Source of the DNA: Gorsachius magnificus
Taxonomy: Eukaryota; Chordata; Aves; Pelecaniformes; Ardeidae
NCBI GenBank assembly: GCA_034008185.1
Contig: CM067081.1
Span: 18,351,821 to 18,415,820 of the forward strand
Direction of reading: 5' to 3'
Length of the DNA: 64,000 nt
The translations under genes were made by a program, and so were the position numbers. How positions within the stretch are numbered: position 1 is the first letter of the stretch; each line of letters opens with the position of its first letter. Below the pieces are notes generated by a model, which was given only the letters and a program-made list of their open reading frames with translations, ran no database searches and was not told where the DNA came from. Shown here in pieces: positions 47,991-61,600 of the stretch.

Positions 47991-49149
47991 AATTGTTTTC
48001 TTCTCAGAAGGTACCACAAGAACTCTAAAGACCAAAGCGTTGGGGAGCCTCCTTGCAGATGGGATCTGTACCACGTGCCGTGCCCCGACTGGTGGTGTGT
48101 GGGATTCTGCACAGCTCGGGGTGCCCAGCGTCTGAAGGGAGGTAAGGTTATCTTTACTGTCCTTTTTCCTTCTCGTGTGAGCTCCAATAAAGGGTCTATT
48201 AATACATCTGGGAGTCCCACTGCCTTTCTGGCTGAGATGATATGAATGCTAGTCCTGGTGCATTAGAAGGCTGCACCCCAGAAAAAGGGCCTTACGAGTG
48301 CAGGAGCGAAGGCAATGTACAACAGAAAATGAACTGAAGCAATGTTGATGAATGTTAATTTTACAACATGAAGAAAATAATAATTTAAAAAATTCAGTCA
48401 AGATAGCAAGTGGATGGCAACAAATTCTTGAGGTACTCCTGCTATCCAGATAGTATATTGAAAGGATGCCTCTTGGGATTTGCTCTGGTTTGTGGTTTGA
48501 AGAGGAGGGAAGGAAGGCTGCAAGTAAATGCCTTACCTGACCTGTGGGTATCAACTCCAGGGAATGTAGCAGTCAGTCACGGGATATTGTAACAGACGGT
48601 ATATTAACTCCTTCAGGAATGAAAAAAGTGGCGGAGGAGAAGGTAGGCAAGACTCAGATCAGAAACAAACATGGAACTGCTTGTCCTAGACAGTGTGCAG
48701 CAGCACAATTCACAGAACATGTCACCTTGTCTTTTGAGCCTGTTCTTTTTATATCGAAAGCTCAGGATCAGGAGGGACCAGGCTTTTCCTGGCCTAGCTC
48801 CATGCATGTTGGACAGATAGAATGGAAAGGGGCACTGCCAGACAGACAGCTGTAGAGATTTAATACCGGCCTTCATTTAGAAATCTAGATCTGGAGGCAG
48901 AGAACATGAGGGGGGAAACCAAAATGCAGGGAAGACTGTGGAGCCAGTATGGGTGTCACAAAATCAAGCTGGGGTCAAGCAGGTACCAACCTTTCCGTAC
49001 AGGCAGCTGCCGGGACGGTTCTCAGCCAGGCTTGAACTCCGAGGTAATGCTTTTAGATGTTTATGCCCAGGGCGAGACAGGAAGGAGCTTAAGGAGAATT
49101 AAGTTGCTGGCTTTTGTGGAAACAGCATGCAGCTACCGCACAAGGGCAC
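47991..49149. other. Intergenic sequence upstream of the ACAT1 island
   Basis: No gene recognised. AATAAAGGGTCTATTAATAC near 48187 follows a T/C-rich stretch and looks like the R-U5 part of an LTR, but no terminal repeat pair is visible. GC content rises toward 49150. Confidence 0.45.
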
Positions 49150-49488
49150 GCCAGGCGCAAGGTGCCCCAGACTCAAAGATGCTCAGCACCTGCCTCCCCC
49201 CAGCCCTCGCAGCGGCGCAGGCAGCACTCTGAGGCGGCTTCCACACGGGCATAAATTTCTGTGTAGCTTTATTTTGCTGATTGGGGCCTGGCGCTGAAGG
49301 TTGGGAGGGGTTCCCAGGGAGGGCGAGGTCCCGCGGCGGCGGCGGCAGAGGCTGCCAGGGACCGCCCGGACGCCACCCCAAGGCGCGGGGCCCCGCCACG
49401 GGCCCCTCAGCGGCCGCGCAAGCGCAGGGCGGACACCGCCCTCTCCCGGCTCAGCCCCGCTGACGCTACGGCCCGCCTTCCCGCCCAG

Positions 49489-49493
49489 CCAAT
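49489..49493 (+). promoter_or_regulatory. ACAT1: CCAAT box (distal), ACAT1 promoter
   Basis: GCCAATAG context, a typical NF-Y site, about 130 bases upstream of the ATG and 42 bases from the second CCAAT box. The paired spacing is common in NF-Y promoters. Confidence 0.6.
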
Positions 49494-49530
49494 AGCAGGG
49501 ACGGGTTTGGCACCGCCCTCGGTCCCAGAG

Positions 49531-49535
49531 CCAAT
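49531..49535 (+). promoter_or_regulatory. ACAT1: CCAAT box (proximal), ACAT1 promoter
   Basis: GAGCCAATGGGAG is a near-ideal NF-Y site, 84-88 bases before the start codon and just upstream of the GC box. Confidence 0.65.
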
Positions 49536-49546
49536 GGGAGCTGGGA

Positions 49547-49556
49547 GGGGCGGGGC
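49547..49556 (+). promoter_or_regulatory. ACAT1: GC box (Sp1-type), ACAT1 promoter
   Basis: GGGGCGGGGC is a full Sp1/KLF consensus between the proximal CCAAT box and the start codon. Confidence 0.6.
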
Positions 49557-49618
49557 GCTACTGTCTATAGGCCGAGGCGGGGGCGGCGGTGAAGGTGACG
49601 GGGGCGGCCGGCGGGAGC

Positions 49619-49669
49619 ATGGCGGCGGCGATGCTGGGGAGGCGGCGCCCGGCCGCCGGGCTGCTGCGG
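49619..49669 (+). CDS. ACAT1: ACAT1 exon 1 (start of mitochondrial presequence)
   Basis: ATG GCG GCG GCG ATG encodes [17 protein letters not shown], ending in phase 0 before GTGAGG. The first ATG has G at +4 and A at -2; -3 is G, a good context. A second in-frame ATG at codon 5 could also start. The many Arg and no acidic residues fit a matrix-targeting helix. Confidence 0.88.
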
Positions 49670-52600
49670 GTGAGGCGGCGGCGCGGGCCCCAGCCCCTTC
49701 CCCTCTCCCTCCCTGTGCGGCCCCGGCCCCCCGCGGGGCCCGGAAAGACGCGGCCGAGGTTGCGCCTGCAGCGGGGAGGGCGGCGCCTCCCTCCCTTCCG
49801 CTCCCCTCACCCTGCGGCGCGGCGGGGGGGAGGGAGCCCCCGGCCCGCGGGGGAGCTGAGGGGAGGGAGCAGGTCCCGGGCCGGCTCGGCGGTGGCGGGG
49901 GGGGGCCTGTCCGCCGGGGCCGGGCGGGCCGCGCCGCCGGCGGGCCTTGCCGGGCGGGGGCTTCCCCACCGCCTCGACCGCGGGAGTGCAGCGGGCTGGC
50001 CCGGGCCCTCGCCCGGCTCTTCAGCTCCTCCCCCCGTAGCTGGCTGCCGTGCGCGGCCCCCGTGCCCGTCTGTTGCCCGCTTCGGCGGTGAGGGCGCGCA
50101 GCAGCCGTCGGAGGCTTCCCCGGGAGGGGAAGGGAACCCCGGTGTGCGTGAGGCAGGCCCGTCCAAAGGCCGGGGGGCCCCCGGCGCGCCATTCCCCTCA
50201 GGCGCTGCCGGCTTTACTGGTGGCAGCGCCTGGTTTGCCTGGAGCGCCGGGCACCCCTCCCTGGGGATGGCAGAGCTGTACTGAGGGAGAAGAGGGCAGG
50301 TGAAGCATCCACATCGCGCTGGACTGCGTGTGGGTCGGCCACAGCGCCCTTCGCAAAGCTGAAGGTTGTGTCTTACCAGCTGTAGAAAGTGGGGGATTCT
50401 TGTTTTTCTTTCTTTTAAAATAAGTCTGTGATTGGCACAGAGTATGAATGAGCACGAACACCGCTAGCGGATGCCAGTTACACTTAGAAGAGTATTGTCA
50501 GTTTTGTCCAGTTTACTACAAAGGTAACCTTCAGGTGTAGCACAGTAAGGGCGTGTTACTTCTCTGGGTTTTTTTTGACACTTAACCCTTGAAAGCCCTC
50601 TTGTTACAGCCCTGCAGGGACATAATTAATTTTCAGAGAGAAGTTTAAGTTACTTTCTGCTGGCTATTACAACTGAGCTAGTAAAAAAAAAAAAAAAGCT
50701 CATTGAAAAGCAGTAGGAAAAAATCTGTCTTGTTACTTGAAGTTTGTCAAACAAAGAGAGAACCAGACTAAATTTTCATATTGTAGACACAATACCAGAA
50801 AGCATTCATTGATTTATAAAATTTTTGCAGTGTCCTTAAGTAGTTACTAGTTTAAATTAGTATTTATTTAGCTGTCACTCAGTAATGACCAGAAGCCTTC
50901 AGTGTACTGACATGTTGTCTAAGGAAATGGCTTAAACTCTTGATATTTTAAACACTAATTGAAAGATTAATTCTGCTAATACATGAAACAATACCTACAG
51001 ATGTATCTTTGTGTCTTTACACTGATTAATTAGATGAAGCTAGTAGCTGGTGAATTAGCCTGCTCAGATGATACCTTTTTGTTTTTTTTAATTTTGTGGG
51101 TTTTTTAAAATATTAATTAATTATCCTCACTTTGGTTCATGAAATGCCAATGAAATGAAGCTGTAGACACAAACTGCCACCGTTTAGAAAGCAGGGAAGT
51201 TAATGATAGCAATGAATGAACCAAGGTCCAGAGAAGCAGGCAGGGGGACTAGTAAACTTTTTCAAGATAGCACCACTCACTTCCTGGTTTAGACATATAT
51301 TATATGTGTACCTAACAGACTTGGCCAAAACTGTGTTTTGTTTTTAAAGAAGCATCTGTTTATTTGTCAGAAAATGTTTTATCACAGATGTTATGGTGAG
51401 ACTGTGTATTAGACTACACTTTTTTTTTTAAAGGCACTTTATGATTTTTTATGTAATTTTTTCCCAGTGTTTCTTTAATATTATTTTTTAAAATACTAAC
51501 TTCCATGAAAATGGTACGTTACTGAAATTGGCTTTCTCAATATGAAATTCTGAGGACTTTCTCATTTTCAGGCTTTGAAGTATACAAGCCGTGGCTATGC
51601 ATCACAGCGTACTCTAAACGTAAGTATAAGGTACCATCTGACTGCAATAAATCACCATTTTAAATCTATTTCTTAATCACTGCAGTTTTTAAAAAAGTTA
51701 CCACAAAAAAACCTGTGTTACAGACAACATGACTTGTGCCCAAGTCGTACCTTGGTGCAAAATCTGGCAGAAAAGTCAGATTTCCTTTTTTATTTTGTTT
51801 TGCTAATTGTGTGTACTGTGGGGCAGAATTGGTTAGAAGGGTGTCAGCTAACTTAGTGCCACTATCTACCCCGTCTTGGAAAATATAGCTGATGCCAACT
51901 AATCCCTTTGAGGTCATTGTATGTTATCCTGCAACTTGCTGTTAAAACGTAAAAGATGAGGACAAGTATGTTACTATCACTGAAGTCATTCATGGTAAGA
52001 AGGGGTTATAGAAACAGACCTTCTGAGTTTTAAACAAGTATATTTTGCCTTTCTTTTTTTGGTTTAGATATTTTCTAGTGTTCTGTTTCTTTGCTTGTGT
52101 CTCTAAATAAAGAACTTGTGGTGAACCCTGTAAAGCTTTGTGTCTACCTTCCACTGAAACCAGCACCGTTGGAGGTTAGGGTTCATTGCTGCTTCTCAGT
52201 AGCTGTCCAGGGGCAGCTAGAGGCTTGAAATGTACATCTTCTTGGTGTCAGGTCCTCAGGCTACTCTCACATGGTTAGCAGGTAGACATGTTGATGTAGC
52301 CCTAAAGCTAAGAGGCAAAATAAGAGTAAATCTGTTTTGAGGGGCTAGTAGGTACAGAGCTGAATGTCATGCCATGTCTTAAACTACTCCTTATGCTTTA
52401 TGCTGAGACCTGGGTGCTTTTGAATATCTCCAAGGACAGAGACTCTGCAACCTCTCTGGCAACCTGTGCCAGCATGTGGTCACCCTCACAGTGAAAAAGT
52501 GTTTCCTGATGTTCAGAGGGAGCCTCCTGGTGTCAGTCCGTGCCCATTGCCTCTGGTTCTGTGCCTGGGCACCACTGAAAAAGAGCCTGGATCTGTCCCT

Positions 52601-55600
52601 TTTCTACCTTCCTTTCAGGTATTAATATACAATGGTGAGTCCCCCTGAGCCTTCTCTTCTCCAGGATGAACAGTCCCAGGTCTCTCAGCCTCTCCTTGTA
52701 TGTCAGATGCTTCTGTCCCTTCATCATCTTCATGGCCCTTTGCTGGACTCTCTCCAGCGTGTCCATGTCTCTCTCATATTAGGACGCCCAGCACCAGACA
52801 CAGCACTCCAGGTGTGGCCTCACCAGTGCTGAGCACAGGGGAAGGGTCACCTCCCTCAGACCTGCTGACAATACTCTGTCTGATGGGGCGCAGGATACCA
52901 TTTGCCTTCTTTGCTGTAAGGGCCCATTGCTGGCTCATATTCAACCTGGTGTCCATCAGGACACCCAGGTCCTTCTCTGCACAGCTTTCCAGCTGGGTGT
53001 CCCCCAGCATGTCCTGATGCCTGGGGTTGTTCTTAAGATGCACTTGCACTTCTTGTTGAACGTCATGAGGTTCCTGTTGGGCCATTTCTCCAGCCTGTTG
53101 AGGTCCCTCTGGATAGCAGCATGACCCCCTGGCATTCAGCCACTCCTCCCAGTTTTGCCAGCAAACTTGCTGAGGGTGTACACTGCCCCATCATCCAGAT
53201 CATTAATGAAGATATTAAACAGGACTGGACCCAGTATTGGCCCCTGGGGCACACTGCTAGTTACTGGCCCCCAACCAGATTTCTGCCACTGATCACCACC
53301 CTCTGGGCCTGGCCATTCAGCCAGTTTTCAGTCCATCTCACTGCTCATCCAGCCCATACATCAACAGCTTCTGTGTGAAGATCTTCTAGGAGACAGCATT
53401 GAATGCCTTACCAAAGTCTAGGCAGACAATGTCCACTGCTCTCCCTGCATCTACCAAGCCAATCATTTCACTGTAGAAGGTTATCAGATTGGTTGTGCAT
53501 GACTTCCCCTTGGTGAATCTGTGCTGGTGACTCCTGATGATTTTCTTGTTGTTCATGTGCCTGGAAATGGTTTCCAGGATTGGCTTGTCTCGTCACCTTC
53601 TCAGGAGCTGAGGTGAGGCTGACCTGCTTGTAGTTCCCCAGGTCCTCCTTATTGCCCTTCTTGAAGATAGGAGTGATGTTTGCATTCCTCCAGTCCTTGG
53701 GCACCTTTTGCAATTGCTGTGACCATTCCAAGAGTGACCTTACAAAGATGCCTGCTAGCTCCCTCAGCACTCGTGGGTGCATCCCACTAGGGCTCGTGGA
53801 TTTACATATGTCCAGTTTGCTTAAGTATTCCATGACCTGATCCTCTTTCACCAAGGGTGCATCTTCCTTGCTCTAAACTTCCCCCCTGGTCTCTGGGGCC
53901 TGCGATTCCTGAAGGCCAGTCTCACTAGTGAAGACTGGGACAAAGAGAGTGTTTAGTACCTCAGCCTTTTCCATGTCCTGTGTCAGCAGGTCCCCTGCCC
54001 AATTCAGCAGCAGGCTCATATTTTCCCTAGACTTCCTTTTGCCTCCTAGGTGCTTTTGGAAGCCCTGCTTATTGCCTTTGACATACCTTGCCAGATTCAA
54101 TTCCAGTTGGGATTTGGCTTTTGTAACCTCATTACTGCATGCTTGGACAGGGTCTCCCAGGCTCCCTGTCCCTACTTCAACCTTCTGTATGCTTCCTTTT
54201 TGTGTACGAGTTTTGGTCATCCATGCGGACTTCCTGGCACTTTTGCCTGACTTCCTGCTTGTTGGAATGGACTGCTATTGAGCTTGGAGGGGCTAATCCT
54301 CAAATATTAGCCAAAGCTTGCTTTGACCTGTTCTCCCTCCAGGGCCTTGGGACTCTTTCAAGCATCATCTATCCCAAGCATCATCCATCCCAAGGCTGAG
54401 CTCAGTGCACTCCAGCTGTTCTCTCACATAAAGGGCAATCCCCATCTCCTTGGCCTGTCCTAAAGAGCCCGTATCCATCCATGGCAGCGCTTCAGCCATG
54501 GGAGCCATCCCACCACGCCTTCAGGATCCCAACAAGATTGTAGTCCTGCAACTGTACACCGATCTCTAATTCCCTATGTTTATTCCCCATGCTGCATGCT
54601 TTAATAAAGATTATTTTAGTGCTCTGAAACACGTGCAGGATAAAAGGGAAGCTATGACATGAACGAAAGAATAAAAGTAGATAAATTTAAAAAATACTGG
54701 TATAGGTGTGCGTGTGTGAGAGAGACTGTGACTTTTACTCCATGCTTCTCCTCTTAGGAGGTGGTGATAGCAAGTGCTGTAAGGACACCGATTGGATCTT
54801 TCCAAGGATCCCTCTCGTCATTGCCAGCCACTAAACTTGGTTCCATTGCAATTAAGGGAGCAATTGACAGAGCAGGTATATGTAAATATTTTTTCTGTGA
54901 CAAAGGTGGCTCAGAACAGTATCAGTCCGTGTCTTTTAAGTTGCTTGGTAAGCAAAATGTCCCATGTTTTGTGTTGCTGTGGCACTCAAGTCTTTATTCA
55001 CAAATGGTATTTAAGTAAAGTTGACTGTTGGGCTTTGTTTCAACCTGAATTAAATTATGTGCTGCTTCTAGGAACAGAATGTTACTTAGGGATACCTGTG
55101 CTAATCCAAATTTGATTGATCACGCTAATTGTTTTTCTGGGGTGGGGTTTTATGACACACCTAAGCTGATACAAAGGCTACTCGTTACTGAAACCAGTAG
55201 CCCTTCCTTTCCCTGCCCATTTTTTTCCATGTCTGCTTATGCTGATAGGACAGCCTTGTGAGTCTATTGATGGGTTCAAATTAGCAAAAAAGTCTTTTGG
55301 GAGGAGAGGAGGGTTAATTTTCTACAAATTTGGCTTCTTGAAACAGCGTATTACAAGAACTTGGAACACCAGGGCCGTTGCAAGGGCTGCAGTGGGAGAG
55401 CAGGCCTCTTCTGTCTGGTGGTAGCTATCTGTGGCCTTGGCTCACCCCAGTTAAACAAACGAACAAAACTGTTTCTTTAGACATAATTGTGTCAGGCAGA
55501 GAGTTTTGTGTTCTGCAGGGTAACAGGGGAATTCTGTTTTGGGGGGTAGTCATCATGTCGCATGAATATGAGAGCAGAGATCTGGGGTGTACCCAACAGG

Positions 55601-58600
55601 GGCCTGTGTGCTGCTTTTGGCACACAGGTGGGCAGTGGCATGTTTCATCACTCTTTTATAGGAAACTTCAGTGGGAAGGTTCGTAAAAGGGAGTTACATC
55701 TCCTGTGCAAAGGATCCTTAATCGAAACACTTTTGTTTTATAGGTATCCCTGCAGAAGAAGTGAAGGAAGCATATATGGGTAATGTCTTGCAGGCTGGAC
55801 AAGGACAAGCTCCAGCAAGACAAGCAGTCCTGGGTGCAGGTATTGATTCTCTTGACTCTGGGGTTAAAGTTTTTCTGTCTTTATGTAGACAGAACAGATT
55901 ATTGAGGTAGGACTTAAAGCAGAGTGGTGCCCAGCCTGTTGTCAAGACAGTCCGTGCCTGCTTTTTTCGCCATGGTGGGTGAAGGGTGTATGTTGCACTC
56001 ATGTAAGTGGGCCTAATTGTGCGTCCTCAGGAGTCAATTTTCATGTGTGCAGTGGATGTTACTGCCTATGGTGTTTGCAGAACCTGGAGAAGATGATATT
56101 GGAGACCAGGCTGCTACTTCCAGAACACTTTATGCTAATGATGGATGCTGCTCTTTGAATCTTTCATGAGACAGACTTTTTTTCTTCAGTGTATCATTAC
56201 TCTTAAGCCTTATTGGGTAAGGGTCAGTGAATTTCCCTGAACTGCAGATATGAGTACATCATTACGGTCATCTTGCCGTGGAGTCTGGAGCCATCACTAG
56301 AAGGATTCACTCTATAACATTAACTGCGGCTCAAATGTTATTGCGGTGCAGGAATTATTTTCTTCTCGTTTTAGCTGTAGGAATGAGATTCCATACCTTA
56401 GCATGACGCTAGGAAAGTCTATGGGTCAGGGAAGAACTGGATGCTTTCTTGTCTCTGTCCTTGTAGTTTTTTGAAAAAGAAGGAACAGCTTCCATGCGAG
56501 GCAAAGGGATGAATATGACTCTTTTTCTTTCCCCAGCTAGGTTCCCCATCTCACTGTTGGTATGGAGGTGATGTGCTGGTAGCTGAGCCATAATGCTGGA
56601 GAGCAAGCCTAGGGTAGAGGCAGTGATGCAATGGTCTTGAGCCAAGCTGCACGAACAGAACCCAAAGCTATTGCCAGGAATACTCAATAACAATAATAAT
56701 TAAATAATAACCGTGTTAATGACGCTGACACCTAGTGCTTTTGGTCTTGTTCAGTATTGCTTGTGTTTAGAGTCCCTGTGCTTCTGGGGTCTGTCTTGTT
56801 GCCGTTTGCTAAATTCTATAGCTTGTTGATGCCTTTTCAATCTTGAATTGAAATCTTGCCCCTTCTTAGAGGCAGGGATTGGGGTGTCAGGAGGAGGAAT
56901 AGTTCTGGAGTCACTTCCCTGATCTTCTGTCTCTGATTCCTTGTTTGCTTGCTCCCTTATTACAAATCTCTTGTGTGAAGGGGACAAACAACAAGAGTCT
57001 CCAAGGATAGCAGCTAGGGGTGAGGGCAGATAAATTGACCTGGCAGGTTAAATAGCGCAAGCTGGACACCTGGGGCTTAGATAAAATTTGGTCCCATATG
57101 AAATATTGCTGCAACACCGAGAAGGTGTTAGTCTGCCCTTTAAATAATACAGTTGTTTGTACAACTTTCAGGTCTGCCAGTCTCCACTCCTACTACAACT
57201 GTCAATAAAGTCTGTGCTTCAGGAATGAAATCGATCATGATGGCAGCACAAAGCCTGATGTGTGGGAGCCAGGTATGCGAATTTTAGTGCTGTTTTATGG
57301 AAAAAAACACACAACTAATGTTGTAGATCCTGTCCTACTAATGACTGTGCTCTTTGATGGGGGACTGTGTTTTGACTTGAGATAAAGCTAATTAGTGAGG
57401 TTTTGTTTTGCTTATGCAACATTAATTTTATAGTCACTTATGTATGTTTTGTTTTAAAACAGAAAAAAATTGTAAGTATTATAGTTAGGAAATTGTCAGA
57501 TGTATTTTTAGAGCTCAGTAAATAAGGTGAATTTTTTTGAGGGGGGTGTTTACATTCTCTCCCTACTGCCCTTCACTCACCCTACCTCCCACCCCAGTCA
57601 CAAAAAATACTTGAGGGAATTTTCAAGCTTTCTGGTTTGAAAAACTGAAGAAATTTTTATAGACTTAGTTTTTGCTGAAACACATTCAATCTTGATTTTC
57701 AGACACTTTAAACACTTAAATGAATTAAATACACATATTAAAGCAATGTTGTTTCCAAGTACATTAAAGATATTTCAGGCTTTTTTATTTTAGAAGCAGA
57801 ATCTATTGTTGCTGAATAAGCGTTTTCATTGAAGAGATCTTGATGGAGGGGAATTTGCTCATCTCTGTCAACGGTGTTCTGAGATTCTCTTTATGATGGG
57901 GAAAATAGTATCACTTAATGGGAGGATGGGAGAATCTTCAGCAAGCCATAAAAGCTATGCAGCAAAGACTATGGGAGAACTGTCAATGTGAAGAAAGACA
58001 TTTCAATTTTGTTTTTAATTCCATACTCAAAGCATTTTGGCAACATCTCTGAAGTGAAAAAATTGTCAGTTCAATGTATATGTTTGGTTTACAAAGTGGC
58101 TCATCAGTGAGAAATGTACTTACTTTTTTTTTTAAGATCAAAAGTAAAATGTTTAAGTTTTGATGTCCCTTCTGTGAAAATAACAGTAATGTAGCTGAGT
58201 TAAGCAACTCCTTATTGTTTTGGCCTTGCTCTGCAGAGAACGGCACTTTGTCCAGTGCTGTTCACAGTACTGAAGTCGGTGGAAGTCTTGTCACTGGACT
58301 TTGAACCAGGGCCAGCATGTCTGTGTAAACAGCTACGCTGGGATTTAGTAATTTATATCCAATGACTTCATGAGAGCAGTTGTGCATTTGGTTGGTTTGA
58401 CAGATGCAGGCCACGAGCTCTGAAGAGAACTGCAGTTTTCAGCTGAGCTAATCATACATGCTCTGCTGCCAGTCTCAGCAAAAGCAGAGACTTGGCCAGT
58501 TATTAGTCTCTTAGAGCTATACATTATGGGTTTTTTTGGTATTTTGTTGTTTTTCCTGGCTATGGACTGTGAGGTATCTGTGGTATGAAAGTCAGTGATG

Positions 58601-61600
58601 GTTCCCAGTGGCTTGACTCAGTGCGCATCATCGTATAAACAATTGTATTAACTCTGTCTCCAAGGTTTTCACTTTACAGAACTGAAATACCAGGGACTCT
58701 TGTTCTTCTGATCTATGGCTGCTTCCATATCTCAACTGCCTTTCCAATTTATCTGCCTTTCCAGCTTGTCTCCAGCCTTCTTTCTTTTCTTTATTACTCC
58801 ATGTCACTGTTCCTGGATCTAGTTTATAATCTATTCTGAACCAAGCCATTATTTCTCTAAGTCTTAATTTAAAGAAACCAAAAAAGCTTTCATCTTTTTC
58901 TTATCGCTGTTTTGATGTAAAATATTCTTGACTTTATATTAACAGCATTATTGAACTCTTAAAAGACTCGTATTGCGGTGTGTGTATTTTTCTTACATTT
59001 ATCCATCTTTCATATATGCCATTAAACACACCTGTGCCTGTTCTTTACATCCTGAGGTCCTAGGGATTTTGGGGGCATAGCCTGAGGAACAGTAGGTATA
59101 CTCATGGGCCGTATAGCTTTGCTGTTTGTAGGTTTTCTGTTTGTTTGCTTTGTCTCAGCTTGAAAAGTATATTAATTTAGAAATGCCCATAATGATTCAG
59201 CTTAATTCAAATTCAGTAATCATTAGCATCTCTTCCCCCCCCCCAAGCCTTTTCAGGTAATAAAACCTTATTATAAATTATCTCTTTTTACATAGTAAGA
59301 TGAAACAATATTATGTAAAACTCCAGGTACTTGTAAATCTCTTTTTACTGGTCTCTTAAGATGCTGACTATTGCTTGTTCCATAGGGATATGGAGCTGCG
59401 AATGAAGAACAGAAATGAGAAATTTACAGAAAAAAAACCTGTTTAAAGTAAATTTCATAATTAGATCTCAGAAGCTTTTGAAGTAAAAGTTTAAGAGACT
59501 GTCATGGCTCTTGCAGCTTTCTAAAACTGCATACAAGACAAAAGTCCAGTTCTGTCAGGGTAGATTAACTGTCTTCAGCAGTTGTTCCTGCTCTTTTTAA
59601 ATGCATAAAGATTTTTTTTTTCTCTAAGACTCCTCAGAAATGTAGTGTGTCCATGCCTAAACTTTTGCTCATATTTGTTCCTATAAGAAGGCGTAGAGAA
59701 TGCACTGCATTATCAATAATTTTAACTTGTTTCCTTTGAGCAGGATGTAATGGTTGCTGGTGGAATGGAGAGCATGTCTAATGTTCCCTATACAATGAGC
59801 AGAGGATCGACGCCTTATGGAGGAGTAAAGCTGGAGGACCTGATAGTAAAAGATGGGCTGACAGATGCTTATAACCATATCCATATGGTAAATATTCCTG
59901 CGCAGTACTGGAGTATTAACCATAGACCTGATGCAGCTTTGATGAGCTTGCTTATAATTATGATGAAACTGCCTCACCTGGTAAACCTAGAGATGAGGAG
60001 TAACATTAACGGAGGAGGAAAAAGTCTTCCATTTCCAGGCTTCCTGTAGTAACTGTAATGGAGGGGCTAGACAGAAGACCCAAACAGGATAGCAGATTGT
60101 GTGTTGGTGTTTATCTGTCTCTGACTGAAGTCCAGATAGCCTAGAGCAGGGATTTAAAGAAAAAATTCTGCTACTGCTAGATTGCTGTTGCTCTATCTGT
60201 GGGAGAGAGCAATGAAGTTACTTGGTGTCTTTGAGGGTTACCTACTCTGTAGGGTTCAGCAGGTTCTCCCGTTTCTTTTCCCTCCCCCAATGTACATATC
60301 TCGTATCTTCTGCTGGGAGGTTTGAGTCAGCTGATACGCTTACTCATCAGCACGGTAACTTAAATAGGACAAACGACTGCAAACTGAGGATGGGTTTGGA
60401 AAACAACTGATGGGAAGATAGGGAAGAACGAGCATCAGGGAAGAATGGTTTGAAAAGAGAATAACTGCTTTCAGTTTATGAGTATTTCTGACCTTTGCCT
60501 GTGGTAATTCACAACTGTAGGGTATTATTGATTGATCAGTTGGTGTTCTTGCTGGTTTATTGAAAAACATGTCATGAAGAATATTCTACCATGATTCGTA
60601 TATTTGCTACAGACCTCACTGCTGCTGTGTGATTTGCTCTTTTTGCAGTGTCGCATGCTCTGCTTAGGCTATTGCTTGAAATCCGTTCCCACATTTCAGC
60701 TAAAACGGGTACTGATTGTGAGGATTTTTATAGGAATGTAAATAGCGGCTTTGCTAGTTTCCTATATGTGGGGAAAAAAACCTAGGAGTTGGTTATAATA
60801 CACAAAGTTATAATAGAATGGGACAATATTTCAGAACCTTTTGTCTTTATTACAGCAGCTGTAGGTTGCTTGGAAAACCTTAATGGTCTGTGTGAGAATA
60901 TACAGGAGGGCCCATCTGGTGGCTTTAGGAACTTGCTCTTGTCTATGTTTCAGCAATAGATTAGGTCATTTGATTGCTTCATTCTACTTATTTCATTCCA
61001 ATTATTAGACAAGAAGTATACATACTTTTATTGCTACAGTTCTTAAGAGTATCGGATCCCGAAGGCTGAATAAACCCTGTGTGTTGACCTGTTCTTGTAG
61101 CCTTTGGAATAGAGAAGCTAGTAACAGAATGAAAACACCAGTAAGATGTGAACCTGCTGTTCTGTGGCTGAACAATGATCTTCAGTCTCTCAAAACACCA
61201 ACCCTAAGCACTTTAAAACTTACTTTTGCACCCAGTTTTTTAACTAAAAAAAAAAAAAAAAAAAGCCTCGTAATGAATGTTTCTTCGTGGCTTTAAATAA
61301 TCTGGATCCAGAAAACATTTGCTAAATCTGAAGTTCATATTCCAAAAGCAGAAGTCACTATTTGATCATGACTGTGTCAATTAGAAATGGACACCAAATA
61401 TTAGTCACATTCAGTTTTGGAAATCTGCTGGTTGAGTTTTTTCAGCCACAGTTGTAGTTCACATTCCCAGAAATACCAAACCTAACGTGCCTGGTTTTCT
61501 CCAAGGGCAACTGTGCTGAGAATACTGCAAAGAAGTTTACTATTTCACGAGAGGAACAAGACACTTATGCCATAGGCTCTTACACCAAGAGCAAAACAGC

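Larger units (their letters stand above)
49150..50290 (+). promoter_or_regulatory. ACAT1: CpG island and ACAT1 promoter
   Basis: Dense CpG and GC-rich sequence spanning the region upstream of ACAT1, exon 1 and the start of intron 1. It is TATA-less, with two CCAAT boxes (49489-49493 and 49531-49535) and a GC box (49547-49556) 60-130 bases before the start codon. This is a housekeeping-type promoter. Several long open frames on both strands here follow from base composition and are not genes. Confidence 0.85.

Noticed and set aside
49407..50192. 261-residue - strand frame and overlapping + frames in the ACAT1 CpG island
   Set aside because: Same low-complexity Pro/Ala/Gly/Arg composition, overlapping a certain exon and promoter elements. 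Explained by GC content.
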